From an uncultured Paracoccaceae bacterium (GTDB taxonomy: Bacteria > Pseudomonadota > Alphaproteobacteria > Rhodobacterales > Rhodobacteraceae), in contig CANMPK010000007.1 of assembly GCA_947499725.1 (NCBI GenBank), positions 1-64,000 of the forward strand: a stretch of 64,000 nucleotides of DNA, read 5' to 3'. The stretch's first letter is position 1. Each line of letters starts with the position of its first letter. The translations under genes were made by a program, and so were the position numbers. Below are positions 45,699 through 54,832 of this stretch, piece by piece. Below the pieces are notes generated by a model. That model was not told the origin of the DNA. It ran no database searches and worked only from the letters and a program-made list of their open reading frames with translations.

Positions 45699-46760
45699 AT
45701 GTCGGGGATTAAACTGTCTAACGCAGTCAAGAAGTATGGCGAAGTACAAGTCATCCACGATATCGACCTAACCATCGAGGATGGCGAGTTTTGCGTGTTC
45801 GTCGGCCCATCGGGCTGTGGCAAATCCACTTTGCTGCGTATGATTGCAGGGCTAGAAGAAACCACCAGCGGCCAAATCAACATCGGCACGCGTGATGTCA
45901 CCCATATGGACCCCGCCGAACGCGGCGTGGCCATGGTCTTCCAAACCTACGCGCTTTACCCGCATATGACGGTCGAAGAAAACATGGGCTTTGGTCTGCG
46001 AATGAACGGCTACCCGAAAGAAGAAATCAAAGCCAAAGTCTCCGAAGCCTCGCACATTCTTCAGCTGGATCAGTATCTAAAACGCAAACCCAAAGCCCTG
46101 TCTGGCGGCCAACGCCAACGCGTCGCCATCGGCCGAGCCATTGTGCGTGGCCCAGAAGTTTTCTTGTTCGACGAACCCCTATCAAACCTCGACGCAGAAT
46201 TGCGCGTCGACATGCGCGTTGAAATCGCACGCCTACACAAAGAGCTCGGCACAACCATGGTCTACGTCACCCACGATCAGGTCGAAGCCATGACACTGGC
46301 TGACAAAATCGTTGTGCTACGTGCAGGCCATATCGAACAAGTTGGCAGCCCGATGGAGCTGTACAAAGACCCAGACAACAAATTCGTCGCGGGCTTTATC
46401 GGCTCGCCTGCCATGAACTTCCTCAAGGGCACGGTCAAATCCGGCGCTGTGGTGGTTGAGGCGCTCGATAACCTCGCCATCAAAACCGATGTGGCGCTGC
46501 CTGTGGATGGCACCGACATCACCGTCGGCCTGCGCCCGCAAGACATCCTTGTAGAGAGCAAAAGCGGCTCTATTGCTCTGGAACTACGCGAACGTTTGGG
46601 CGGCGTGTCTTACGACTACCTCACCACGCCAACCGGCGAAAAACTGGTCGTCGAAACCCGCGACGACGACGCATTGCCCGAAGGCACCAACGTCTCCGTC
46701 AGCTTCTCGCCAGACAAAGCGTTCTTCTTCGATGCAAGCACAGAACAGCGCCTACGCTAA
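45699..46760 (+). CDS. ABC sugar importer ATPase (UgpC/MsmK/MalK type)
   Basis: A 353-aa ATPase that energises the permeases across the divergent promoter. Walker A GPSGCGKSTLL, Q loop MVFQTYALYPHM, signature LSGGQRQRVAIGRA, Walker B VFLFDEPLSNLD and switch His in VYVTHDQVEAM are all present. The C-terminal TOBE/regulatory domain (about 235-353) contains DITVGLRPQDI. Likely cotranscribed with the iclR-type gene. Confidence 0.95.
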   Translation: MSGIKLSNAVKKYGEVQVIHDIDLTIEDGEFCVFVGPSGCGKSTLLRMIAGLEETTSGQINIGTRDVTHMDPAERGVAMVFQTYALYPHMTVEENMGFGLRMNGYPKEEIKAKVSEASHILQLDQYLKRKPKALSGGQRQRVAIGRAIVRGPEVFLFDEPLSNLDAELRVDMRVEIARLHKELGTTMVYVTHDQVEAMTLADKIVVLRAGHIEQVGSPMELYKDPDNKFVAGFIGSPAMNFLKGTVKSGAVVVEALDNLAIKTDVALPVDGTDITVGLRPQDILVESKSGSIALELRERLGGVSYDYLTTPTGEKLVVETRDDDALPEGTNVSVSFSPDKAFFFDASTEQRLR

Positions 46761-46769
46761 AGGCGCGGC

Positions 46770-47192
46770 TTAGGCGGTCAGCTCCGGCAAGGCCGCCAAT
46801 TCCGCCTCACTAAACAGGCGCGAGCGCGTGAGAAACCGTTTCTCGCGTCCATTGTCCAAGCTGAACATACCGCCGCGACCGGGCACCACATCAAGGATCA
46901 ACTGGGTGTGCTTCCACACATCAAACTGCTGGCCCGAGATGTAAACCTCTGTGCCGTCGATCTCTCCAAGGCGCACATCATTGCTGCCAATCCGAAAGTC
47001 ACTCACCGGATAGCACATCGGCGACGATCCATCGCAGCAACCGCCCGACTGGTGAAACAACACCTCGCCATGATCCGCTCTGATCTCAGCCAGAAAGGCG
47101 CGCGCCGCATCCGTCGCTGTGACACGCAAATGCGCCTCTGCCTCTTTGGGCAAATCAGTGTCTGTTACGCAGGAAATACGAGAAGATGACAT
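46770..47192 (-). CDS. DUF779 protein associated with aldehyde dehydrogenase
   Basis: A 140-aa protein from the ATG at 47192, which has AGGAG at good spacing. DUF779 features: HQSGGCCDGSSPMCYP with clustered cysteines, VYISGQQFDVWKHTQLILDV, and GMFSLDNGREKRFLTRSR. Genes of this family regularly accompany acetaldehyde/aldehyde dehydrogenases, as here 55 bp after the dehydrogenase; the biochemical role is not established, and the cysteine cluster suggests metal or thiol chemistry. Confidence 0.9.
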   Translation of the reverse strand: MSSSRISCVTDTDLPKEAEAHLRVTATDAARAFLAEIRADHGEVLFHQSGGCCDGSSPMCYPVSDFRIGSNDVRLGEIDGTEVYISGQQFDVWKHTQLILDVVPGRGGMFSLDNGREKRFLTRSRLFSEAELAALPELTA

Positions 47193-47247
47193 TTTTGCTC
47201 CTTTCAAAAATTTCGGCGACCTTATGGTCGCCGAAATCAAGTTGGCT

Positions 47248-48768
47248 TTAGAAGAAGCCCATCTTGTTCGGGTTGTAGCTCACCAGCATGTTTTTGGTTT
47301 GCTGATAATGATCCAGCATCATTTTGTGGTTCTCACGTCCCACGCCAGATTGCTTATACCCACCAAAGGCCGCATGCGCCGGATACAGGTGGTAGCAGTT
47401 CGTCCAAACACGACCTGCTTGGATCGCGCGGCCAAAGCGATAGCATGTATTCGCATCGCGGCTCCAAACGCCAGCGCCCAAGCCATACAGCGTGTCATTC
47501 GCGATATCGAGCGCTTCATCTTCGTCTTTAAAGGTCGTCACAGACACAACCGGTCCAAAGATTTCCTCTTGGAAGACCCGCATCTTATTGTGGCCCTTCA
47601 AAATGGTTGGCTGAATGTAATGACCGCCTGTCAGCTCACCACCGTGATCCGCAGCCTTGCCCCCAGTCAAAACTTCAGCGCCTTCTTGGCGACCGATGTC
47701 AAAATAACTCAGGATCTTCTCTTTCTGCTCAGACGATGCCTGCGCACCCATCATCACGCCCTGCGCGCGTGGATCACCCAACACGATGGCCTCGGTGCGG
47801 GCGATACATTTGGCGATGAACTCATCATAGATGTCTTCATGGATAAGCGCACGAGACGGGCAGGTGCAAACCTCCCCTTGGTTCAGCGCGAACATAACAA
47901 AGCCTTCGATCGCCTTATCAAGGAAAGCATCATCTTCACGCATGATATCCTTGTGGAAAACGTTCGGAGACTTGCCGCCCAGTTCCAATGTCACCGGAAT
48001 GATGTTTTCCGTCGCATATTGCATGATCTGACGACCTGTGGACGTCTCACCCGTAAAGGCAATCTTCGCAATGCGCGGGGATTGCGCCAAAGGCTTACCC
48101 GCCTCAAGGCCAAAACCGTTCACAATGTTCAAAACACCTGCAGGCAAAACATCTGCGATCAGCTCGGCCCAAACCATGATCGTGGCTGGCGTTTGCTCTG
48201 CCGGCTTAATCACCACAGCATTGCCCGCCGCCAAAGCAGGCGCCAGTTTCCACGCCGCCATCAGCAGTGGGAAGTTCCACGGAATGATCTGCCCAACAAC
48301 ACCCAATGGCTCATGGAAGTGATAAGCCACCGTATCATCATCCAGCTCGCTCATTGTGCCTTCTTGCCCACGGATACAGGCGGCAAAATAGCGGAAGTGA
48401 TCCACAGCCAACGGCAAATCCGCCGCCATAGTTTCGCGGATCGCTTTACCATTGTCCCATGTTTCGCATGTGGCCAACAGCTCTAGGTTCGCCTCCATGA
48501 TATCCGCGATCTTCAGCAAAGCATTGGCACGATCTGTCGGAGATGTCTTGGCCCAGCCATCTTTCGCCGCATGCGCCGCGTCCAGCGCCTTTTCGATATC
48601 AGATGCATCAGAGCGTGCGATTTGGTTAATCACAGCGCCTGTTACAGGCGTTGTATTGTCAAAGTAGCGTCCATTCACCGGCGCCACAAACTGGCCTCCA
48701 ATGAAGTTGTCGTATTTCGTTTTGAACGGTGAAGTGAAACCGGTCGCCGGTTGTGTCATTTCGTTCAT
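47248..48768 (-). CDS. NAD-dependent aldehyde dehydrogenase (acetaldehyde dehydrogenase type)
   Basis: A 506-aa enzyme oxidising an aldehyde, probably acetaldehyde, to the acid. [20 protein letters not shown] and [14 protein letters not shown] are cofactor-binding segments; the general base Glu is in [12 protein letters not shown] and the catalytic Cys in [27 protein letters not shown] and the C-terminal [20 protein letters not shown] are typical of the AldA/ExaC-like group. It is preceded by a TGTCTCA-N4-TGAGACA operator and the gene of a GAF-Fis regulator, and followed by its DUF779 partner. Confidence 0.94.
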   Translation of the reverse strand: MNEMTQPATGFTSPFKTKYDNFIGGQFVAPVNGRYFDNTTPVTGAVINQIARSDASDIEKALDAAHAAKDGWAKTSPTDRANALLKIADIMEANLELLATCETWDNGKAIRETMAADLPLAVDHFRYFAACIRGQEGTMSELDDDTVAYHFHEPLGVVGQIIPWNFPLLMAAWKLAPALAAGNAVVIKPAEQTPATIMVWAELIADVLPAGVLNIVNGFGLEAGKPLAQSPRIAKIAFTGETSTGRQIMQYATENIIPVTLELGGKSPNVFHKDIMREDDAFLDKAIEGFVMFALNQGEVCTCPSRALIHEDIYDEFIAKCIARTEAIVLGDPRAQGVMMGAQASSEQKEKILSYFDIGRQEGAEVLTGGKAADHGGELTGGHYIQPTILKGHNKMRVFQEEIFGPVVSVTTFKDEDEALDIANDTLYGLGAGVWSRDANTCYRFGRAIQAGRVWTNCYHLYPAHAAFGGYKQSGVGRENHKMMLDHYQQTKNMLVSYNPNKMGFF

Positions 48769-48853
48769 CGTAACCTCCTCTTTACGGTGTCAGAAGAGGG
48801 TCCATGAACTCTGCCCACCACGCCAGAGGGGCAGAAATGGCAGAAATTGAATC

Positions 48854-48871
48854 TGTCTCAGCTCTGAGACA
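48854..48871. promoter_or_regulatory. Operator for the aldehyde dehydrogenase gene, TGTCTCA-N4-TGAGACA
   Basis: TGTCTCAGCTCTGAGACA is an 18-bp dyad that overlaps the regulator's stop codon and lies 86 bp before the dehydrogenase ATG. The same half sites recur at 49919-49936 upstream of the regulator, so both are probably bound by the GAF-Fis protein between them. Confidence 0.75.
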
Positions 48872-49826
48872 AGTTTGATCCGTCGCGTGACAATCCCAGC
48901 TTTTTCATCCGCCGATAAAGCGTCGCGCGCCCGATCCCCAGCGCCGCCGCCGCATTGGAAATATTGCCATCCGCCCGCGTGATGGCTTTCACCACAGCGG
49001 CCTTTTCGGCGCGATTGAACCCGCGCATATCCTGATCCTCGACAAACATATCTGTCGCCGCGATCGGTTTGATATCGCCATGGGCCGCCCATCCAAACAG
49101 CTTTCGTGCCGCCCGCGTGGCACCAATAATGCAATCATCAGAATTGATCGCCACCAAGGCACTTGGGTCATTCAACGCTTCCCCCGCTAGCACAACACGC
49201 TCCGTGGCAAAGGTCATGCGAAAGGTCTCCGTTTCAATCTGCTTCGCCGTCTGCTCCACCATCGCGCCGATCAAGTTGTTAAACGTCTCTGTTTGATCTG
49301 CCCGCGCCGAAGACACATCCAGCGCCCCAATCAACTCTCCCTGCGCGCCATAAATCGGGGAATCGATGCAGCTCATGGCGATGTTCTTCGGAAAGAAGTG
49401 TTGATCACGATGAATGATCACCCGACGCTCTTCGGCCAAACAGGTGCCAATCCCGTTTGTGCCTTCGCGCCGCTCGCTCCAATTCGCCCCAGGCAACAGG
49501 CCCCAGTCTTTGAAATCCTGCACATCCGCCAAATTGCTACGCTGATCCAGCACGAAGCCTTCGGTATCTGTCAAAACAACCGTGCACCCAGAAGAGCCCA
49601 CAAGCCCAAACAAATGATCCAACCGCGCGCCGGCCACATGCAGCAGCTGATGCGCAGCTTCTTTTCGTGTGCTGAGCTCATGTTGGGTCGCCACATCTTG
49701 CTCACGCCGCGCAGCAGGGTCTAGGCCGTGATGCTCAAACGATCTTCGCCACGATGCGGCGATGCGGCTTTTCGCGGCCGAGCGTTTAGATTCGACCGTC
49801 GCCAATACCTTGTCTGCATGTCTCAT
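48858..49826 (-). CDS. GAF-Fis transcriptional regulator (AcoR-like without AAA+ domain)
   Basis: A 322-aa regulator. N-terminal SRIAASWRRSFEHHGLDP is the AcoR-type beginning; the GAF domain (about 60-205) holds GCTVVLTDTEGFVLDQRSNL, GTNGIGTCLAEERRVIIHRD and SCIDSPIYGAQGELIGALDV. A short PAS-like piece follows (SALVAINSDDCIIGATRAAR), then directly a Fis helix-turn-helix (NISNAAAALGIGRATLYRRM, about 290-310). The sigma-54 AAA+ domain with GAFTGA, which AcoR has between these parts, is absent, without sign of recent damage. It should therefore act on ordinary promoters. Two matching dyads, before its own gene and before the dehydrogenase gene, mark its likely regulon. Confidence 0.9.
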   Translation of the reverse strand: MRHADKVLATVESKRSAAKSRIAASWRRSFEHHGLDPAARREQDVATQHELSTRKEAAHQLLHVAGARLDHLFGLVGSSGCTVVLTDTEGFVLDQRSNLADVQDFKDWGLLPGANWSERREGTNGIGTCLAEERRVIIHRDQHFFPKNIAMSCIDSPIYGAQGELIGALDVSSARADQTETFNNLIGAMVEQTAKQIETETFRMTFATERVVLAGEALNDPSALVAINSDDCIIGATRAARKLFGWAAHGDIKPIAATDMFVEDQDMRGFNRAEKAAVVKAITRADGNISNAAAALGIGRATLYRRMKKLGLSRDGSNLSQS

Positions 49827-49918
49827 GGTCGGAACAGTACACCAAGTTGAAAAAGGTTACTGTTTTTAAGCAGGAGTTTTCAGAAGACCAAGTATTTTTT
49901 GGGCACTCAAAGACTGTT

Positions 49919-49936
49919 TGTCTCAGTATTGAGACA
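49919..49936. promoter_or_regulatory. Operator upstream of the GAF-Fis regulator, TGTCTCA-N4-TGAGACA
   Basis: TGTCTCAGTATTGAGACA has the same 7-bp half sites and 4-bp spacer as the dyad before the aldehyde dehydrogenase gene. It lies about 93 bp upstream of the regulator's ATG, at nearly the same distance as the other site from its gene, which fits autoregulation. Confidence 0.75.
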
Positions 49937-49995
49937 CAAACCGCTGAAAACTGAACAGCAGTTCTCGCGATTGTAAAAGCAAGCAATGCAGGTCC

Positions 49996-50868
49996 CTAAT
50001 CCACCAAACCCGCCAAATACCGGCCAAACGCATTCTTCCCAAACATCTTGGCGCGCTCCAGCAGCTGCTCTTTAGAAATCCAGCCCGCCTCGTAAGCGAT
50101 CTCTTCCAAACAGCCAGTTTGCATGCCCTGCCGGTTTTCCAGGGTCCGCACAAAGTTCCCAGCGTCCAGCAAAGACCCGTGGGTGCCTGTATCCAGCCAA
50201 GCATAGCCACGCCCCATCAGTTGCACGTCTAGTTGCCCATCGGCCAGATAGCCTTCCAACAGCGTGACGATCTCAAGCTCTCCACGCGCAGACGGTTGAA
50301 CTGCTTTCGCACGCTCAGGCGCGGTTTCATCAACGAAATAGATCCCCGTCACCGCATAATTGCTCGGCGCGACCTCAGGTTTTTCGATGATCGATTTCAC
50401 CTGACCGCCCTTATCAAAATCCACCACGCCATAGCGTTCCGGATCCGCCACGCGATACCCAAAGACCGAAGCGCCAACCTCTTTTTCATTGGCGCCTTCC
50501 AGCAACTTGGGCAAATCAGCGCCGTAGAAAATGTTGTCACCCAACACCAAAACCGAAGGGCTGCCGTCCAGAAAATCCTCGGCCAAGATAAAGGCCTGCG
50601 CCAAACCATCAGGGCTTGGCTGCACAATATAGGTCAGCTCGATCCCCCACTGGCTGCCATCTCCAAGGGTCCGGATAAATTGTTCTTGATCCTGCGGGGT
50701 GGTGATGATCGCAATCTCGCGGATACCGGCCAGCATCAGCACCGAGATCGGATAGTAGATCATCGGCTTATCGTAGACAGGCAACAGCTGCTTAGACACA
50801 CCAATGGTGATCGGATAGAGCCGCGTTCCAGAGCCCCCAGCGAGAACAATCCCTTTGCGTTGCGTCAT
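49996..50868 (-). CDS. rfbA: Glucose-1-phosphate thymidylyltransferase
   Basis: Makes dTDP-glucose from glucose 1-phosphate and dTTP, first step to dTDP-L-rhamnose. The 290-aa enzyme has GIVLAGGSGTRLYPITIGVS, KQLLPVYDKPMIYYPI, LVLGDNIFYG, VVDFDKGG, SIIEKPEVAPSNYAVTGIYF and AWLDTGTHGSLLDA, all standard for RmlA. Last gene of rfbCBDA; its start overlaps the rfbD stop by 4 nt. Confidence 0.96.
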   Translation of the reverse strand: MTQRKGIVLAGGSGTRLYPITIGVSKQLLPVYDKPMIYYPISVLMLAGIREIAIITTPQDQEQFIRTLGDGSQWGIELTYIVQPSPDGLAQAFILAEDFLDGSPSVLVLGDNIFYGADLPKLLEGANEKEVGASVFGYRVADPERYGVVDFDKGGQVKSIIEKPEVAPSNYAVTGIYFVDETAPERAKAVQPSARGELEIVTLLEGYLADGQLDVQLMGRGYAWLDTGTHGSLLDAGNFVRTLENRQGMQTGCLEEIAYEAGWISKEQLLERAKMFGKNAFGRYLAGLVD

Positions 50869-51716
50869 ACGGTAGGCTCCTTCAATTCAGCCAGCACCTG
50901 CGCCAGGCTGCGGCGCCAATCAGGGCGCTTGATAGCAAAATCTTGCTCTAATGTCGCGCAATCCATACGCGAATTATAAGGGCGTTTGGCAGGGGTCGGA
51001 TAGTCACTTGCGGGAATATCCGTCACGTCCACCTTCAGACCCACCTGCGCAAAAATCTCGCGGGCGAAATCCGCCCAGCTCACATCTGGCGCTCCGGCAA
51101 AGTGATAGGTGCCACTTGGGCGGCCATCGACCAATTGCTTGGCCATCGAAAGACACACCGCTGCGATCTCAGCCGCTCCTGTGGGCCCGCCGATCTGATC
51201 GGCGACAACGGTCAAAGCATCGCGGCTCTCACCAAGCCGTAGCATGGTTTTCACAAAGTTATTGCCATGGGCCGAGAACACCCAAGAGGTGCGCAAAATC
51301 GCATAGGACCCACCAGCTGCACGAATACCATCCTCGCCCGCCAGCTTACTACGCCCATAGGCGCCAATCGGCGCAGGCGCATCCTCTGTTTGCCAAGGGG
51401 CATCGCCAGAACCATCAAACACATAGTCGGTGGAAATATGCACCAGCGGAATGCCCTTCGCCGCGCAGGCCTGCGCCATCGCTGTGGGAGCCGCGCCATT
51501 GATCACGCTCGCCAAAGCCTCTTCCTCTTCGGCCTTGTCCACCGCGGTGTAAGCAGCCGCGTTGATCACCACATCCACATCCTGCGCCGCAATCGCGGCC
51601 GCGCAGGCGGCGGGGTCACTCAAATCAGCATCCTCACGCCCCAAAGCAATCACATCTGCCTGACGCCGAAGTTCGGTCGCCACCTGACCCGTTTTACCAA
51701 AGACGAGGATCTTCAT
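50865..51716 (-). CDS. rfbD: dTDP-4-dehydrorhamnose reductase
   Basis: Final step to dTDP-L-rhamnose. The 283-aa extended SDR has [14 protein letters not shown] at the cofactor site, [27 protein letters not shown] and the catalytic YGRSKLAGE (YxxxK). [18 protein letters not shown] follows. Overlaps rfbB and rfbA by 4 nt each. Confidence 0.95.
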   Translation of the reverse strand: MKILVFGKTGQVATELRRQADVIALGREDADLSDPAACAAAIAAQDVDVVINAAAYTAVDKAEEEEALASVINGAAPTAMAQACAAKGIPLVHISTDYVFDGSGDAPWQTEDAPAPIGAYGRSKLAGEDGIRAAGGSYAILRTSWVFSAHGNNFVKTMLRLGESRDALTVVADQIGGPTGAAEIAAVCLSMAKQLVDGRPSGTYHFAGAPDVSWADFAREIFAQVGLKVDVTDIPASDYPTPAKRPYNSRMDCATLEQDFAIKRPDWRRSLAQVLAELKEPTV

Positions 51717-52762
51717 GCCTTCACACCCAGTCGCTGCCCAACGCCCTCACGGCTCTGCAAAGCGCGCCACCAATCCTCATTGGCCAGATACCACTCCACC
51801 GTTTTGCGCAGCCCTTCCTCCACCGTCACAGACGGACGCCAGCCCAGCTCGTCACGAATACGACTAGGATCAATCGCATAGCGCGCATCATGCCCCGGGC
51901 GATCCGTCACAAATGTAATCAAATCTGCATAAGAGCCTTCTTCGCGCGGGCGCAGCTCATCCAAGATGCCACAAATGGTCTGCACCAACTCCAGATTGCT
52001 CCGCTCGTTTTTACCGCCAATATTATAGCTGCGGCCAAGCTCGCCTTTTTGCACAACCAGCAACAGCGCATCTGCGTGATCTTCCACATACAGCCAATCG
52101 CGCACGTTCGAGCCATCCCCATAAATCGGCAAAGGCTTGCCCGCCAAAGCATTCAAGATCACCACAGGGATCAGCTTCTCTGGGAAATGATAGGGGCCAT
52201 AGTTGTTCGAGCAATTGGTCAGAACAACCGGCAGCCCATAGGTTTCCGCCCAAGCGCGCACCAAATGATCAGAGGCGGCTTTAGAGGCCGAATACGGGCT
52301 GCGTGGATCATAAGAGGTCTCTTCGGTGAATTGCACAGAAGGATCCGCAGGCAGCGATCCATAGACCTCATCAGTAGAGATATGATGAAACCGGAAGCCC
52401 TCAGGTTTGCCTTGATCCAACCAATACTTACGCGCGGCTTCCAGCATATTGAACGTGCCGGTGATATTGGTCTCGATAAAGTCGGACGGCCCATCGATCG
52501 AACGGTCCACATGGCTTTCTGCGGCCAGATGCATCACCACATCAGGTTTGGTCTCAGCAAAGGTGTTTTCCAGCGCGACACGATCCCGAATATCAACCTG
52601 TTTGAAAACATAATGTTCACTATCGGCAACTTCAGAAACATTCTCCAAACAGGCCGCATAGGTCAGCACATCAAGGTTCACCACCTCATGCCCGCGCGCA
52701 ATCGCAAGCCGCACAACGGCCGACCCAATGAACCCTGCCCCGCCTGTCACTAAGATCTTCAT
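51713..52762 (-). CDS. rfbB: dTDP-glucose 4,6-dehydratase
   Basis: Converts dTDP-glucose to dTDP-4-keto-6-deoxyglucose. The 349-aa extended SDR shows [46 protein letters not shown] with the Asp-Glu pair of the dehydratase, and [15 protein letters not shown] (YxxxK). [17 protein letters not shown] is typical of RmlB. Second gene of the rhamnose operon, 3 bp after rfbC. Confidence 0.96.
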   Translation of the reverse strand: MKILVTGGAGFIGSAVVRLAIARGHEVVNLDVLTYAACLENVSEVADSEHYVFKQVDIRDRVALENTFAETKPDVVMHLAAESHVDRSIDGPSDFIETNITGTFNMLEAARKYWLDQGKPEGFRFHHISTDEVYGSLPADPSVQFTEETSYDPRSPYSASKAASDHLVRAWAETYGLPVVLTNCSNNYGPYHFPEKLIPVVILNALAGKPLPIYGDGSNVRDWLYVEDHADALLLVVQKGELGRSYNIGGKNERSNLELVQTICGILDELRPREEGSYADLITFVTDRPGHDARYAIDPSRIRDELGWRPSVTVEEGLRKTVEWYLANEDWWRALQSREGVGQRLGVKA

Positions 52763-52765
52763 GTC

Positions 52766-53320
52766 TTATCCTTCGTATACAAACGGACTGTCAAAATCCG
52801 CGAGCGCTGGCGCTGCTTCGTCTTTTTCAGACAAGATTGGCGTGCCGTCAAAGTTCCAATCAATCCCGCAACTGTCCCAACGCACAGCGCCATCGCATTC
52901 CGGCGCATAGTAGTCAGAACATTTATAAACAATCTCTGTGTCCGGCTGCAGAGTGATAAACCCATGCAGGAACCCTTCCGGGATCAGCAGTTGTTTCCCA
53001 TTCTCAAAGCTCAGCTCTTCGCCAACCCATTGGCCATAGGTCGGGCTACCTTTTCTGATATCGACAGCAACATCAAACAAAGCCCCTTGCCCACAGCGCA
53101 CCAATTTCGCTTGTGCGTGCGGCGGCGCCTGAAAATGAAGCCCGCGCACCGTGCCAACCTCGCGAGATAGCGAATGGTTGTCTTGGACAAACTCAGTGGT
53201 GACGCCATGCTCTGCCATACGCTGGCGACTATAGCTTTCGCTGAAAAAACCGCGATGGTCACCGAAGCGAGCTGGAGTAAGGCAAAGGACACCTAGGGGT
53301 GATCTTGTTTCGACTTTCAA
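52766..53320 (-). CDS. rfbC: dTDP-4-dehydrorhamnose 3,5-epimerase
   Basis: Double epimerase of the rhamnose pathway, 184 aa. The cupin core contains FGDHRGFFSESYSRQRM, VQDNHSLSREVGTVRGLHFQ with catalytic His, the ALFDVAVDIRKGSPTYGQWV strand and IPEGFLHGFITL. First gene of rfbCBDA, so the promoter should lie in the AT-rich region just upstream (53321-53500). Order C-B-D-A with tight overlaps marks a single transcript. Confidence 0.95.
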   Translation of the reverse strand: MKVETRSPLGVLCLTPARFGDHRGFFSESYSRQRMAEHGVTTEFVQDNHSLSREVGTVRGLHFQAPPHAQAKLVRCGQGALFDVAVDIRKGSPTYGQWVGEELSFENGKQLLIPEGFLHGFITLQPDTEIVYKCSDYYAPECDGAVRWDSCGIDWNFDGTPILSEKDEAAPALADFDSPFVYEG

Positions 53321-53957
53321 CGGAGCTCAAACCTTATTTTTGGTGCGCAAGTTATTCGCGTAACTCGAGCGCATTTCCATACTTATTGAGACACATCGCT
53401 GACACATGCAACAAAATTGGGCCTCACAACCAATCAGCAAATCAATAAATCGTAGGTAAGTGGAAGCAACCGACATATCTGAATTACAAATCTAAACGCT
53501 GAGACTTAAAGAACTCATTCGCTTGCATCACTCAACCTTCATTACTTTTTTAGCGACACTAAGCATTAGCATTTTGAGGGCGATTTTCGATATGCAGTGC
53601 TTGCAAAAACCTGAACCCACGAAGGAAAAACATAGTGATGTTCGCTTTGGGCGCTCAAAGAATGGCACACACGTAACGCAGCAACTGTAATTTCAGTGTA
53701 AGTGATTGTTTTATTTAGAATAAAGTGCGGCTCAGGACTCAAATACCATTGCCATTTTTCTTTCAATAATTTCAAGAACTTACACGGCAAATGGCCAGCA
53801 TGGCCCATCTGCTAAACCATCTTGGGCCAGATTGGCCACCTCATTGGGCCAAGGTGGTCCAAAGTGGGCCACACTGGTCAAACTAGATAGAAAACATAAT
53901 GTTTTCAGATGCATGACGCGCCATTTAATTCTGGAACACTTACTGATCCTCCCCAAC
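53321..53957. other. AT-rich intergenic region upstream of rfbC
   Basis: About 640 bp without a supportable gene and clearly more AT-rich than its surroundings. It must hold the rfbCBDA promoter. Its right part contains the TGGnCCA repeat cluster (53792-53880) and runs into the left end of the IS remnant. Short minus-strand ORFs here (53566-53808, 53780-54124) show no family features. Confidence 0.6.
53792..53880. repeat. Cluster of eight degenerate TGG(G)CCA motifs
   Basis: In 89 bp the near-palindrome TGGCCA/TGGGCCA/TGGTCCA recurs eight times (starts of the GGnC core near 53793, 53802, 53825, 53834, 53847, 53856, 53867, 53876). They fall into four pairs, each about 9 bp apart. Such an array could be a protein-binding cluster, an iteron-like relic of a lost replication module, or simply low-complexity sequence. 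It is immediately left of the IS scar. Confidence 0.5.
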
Positions 53958-54000
53958 TGAACTGGTCCACCTCTATGTTTAGGAAGCGGAGGACCAAGAA

Positions 54001-54293
54001 TGGCGAATATGCGATCAAAACCCGAAGAGATCGCCTCGAAGTTAGGGCAAGTTGAAGTGTTTAAGGCACAAGGCATATCCCCTCTGGATACAATCAGACA
54101 GATCGGTGTCGTTGAACAAACCAATTACCGCCGGCGAAAGAAGTATGGTGGAATGGGAGTAAACCAATTGAAAGAACTTAAGCGGCTTCAAAAAGAAAAT
54201 AAGCGTCTGAGAATAGTAGTCTCTGATCTGACGTTCGACAAATTGATCTGTCTGACCTCAGCGCTTATGGGGCCAAATTGGGCAATTGGCTAA
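54001..54293 (+). pseudogene. IS3-family OrfA fragment (first type)
   Basis: A 97-codon ORF. KPEEIASKLGQVEVFKAQGI, IRQIGVVEQTNYRRRKKYGG and LKRLQKENKRLRIVVSDLTF followed by DKLI match the helix-turn-helix and leucine-zipper layout of IS3-type OrfA. The expected W of the YYRW motif is R and the C-terminal end diverges after DKLI. The following orfB is missing, so it cannot transpose by itself. Confidence 0.8.
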
Positions 54294-54602
54294 GAGAGTG
54301 TTTGCTTCTCATCGTAGCCACCGAGGAGTGGGCGATGAGAAGGCCCGGACCGTACTTGATGGACTGCGTTGCGAGGACAGTATCCCGGAGCTGTGCCGTC
54401 GCGAGGGTATACCCCAGGGCCTGCATTACAAGTGGTCAAAGGACTTCATGGAGGCCGGGAGAAGCGCTTGGCTGGCGATACAGCTCGGGTCGCGAACACG
54501 GGCGAGGTTAAAGAGCTGAACCGGGACGCAAAAGACCTCAAGGCAATGGTCGCTGAACGTTAGCTTGAGCTGCGTCTTCTCAAAAATGCATGCTCAGGGA
54601 TG
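54286..54602 (+). pseudogene. IS3-family OrfA fragment (second type), frameshifted
   Basis: KARTVLDGLRCEDSIPELCR, EGIPQGLHYKWSKDFMEAG, LAGDTARVANTGEVKELNRD and AKDLKAMVAER match a different OrfA subtype. Similarity moves from the frame at 54286 to the frame at 54369 (83 nt offset) near 54460, which indicates a frameshift, and an in-frame TAG at 54561-54563 precedes the remaining LELRLLKNA segment. No orfB follows. Confidence 0.75.
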
Positions 54603-54832
54603 GGGCCGACTACGAATGAGGTATGCCAAATCAGAATAGTTGGAGTTGGGGTCGATATTCCTGCAGCACGGGACAGGGTGGACCAGTATAAGATTGATTT
54701 CTCAACTGTGTTGCGCGCAACAGCTCCGTATTGGGATGACGTCGGCCATGACTTTGCCGCAAGGATTGCAGGTGCACCTGAGCCAGAAGAGCAGGATGCC
54801 AGTAACGTTGTACTACTGCATTATGCTCTAAC

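Larger units (their letters stand above)
53958..54690. mobile_element. Degenerate IS3-type insertion remnant
   Basis: TGAACTGGTCCACC at the left (53958-53971) and GGTGGACCAGT at the right (54677-54687) form an 11-bp perfect inverted repeat enclosing about 730 bp. Inside are two different transposase OrfA-like fragments (listed separately) and no complete orfB with a DDE catalytic core. IS3-family elements have terminal repeats of this TG-starting kind and are 1.2-1.5 kb, so this is a deleted or composite relic. No clear target duplication was seen. Confidence 0.55.

Noticed and set aside
47119-48486. 455-aa plus-strand ORF opposite the aldehyde dehydrogenase
   Set aside because: Antisense shadow of a gene with complete catalytic motifs; no ribosome binding site or family similarity.
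53387-53393. A TGAGACA half site upstream of rfbC, as a third GAF-Fis operator
   Set aside because: The matching TGTCTCA half at 4-bp spacing is absent, so a single 7-mer is expected by chance.
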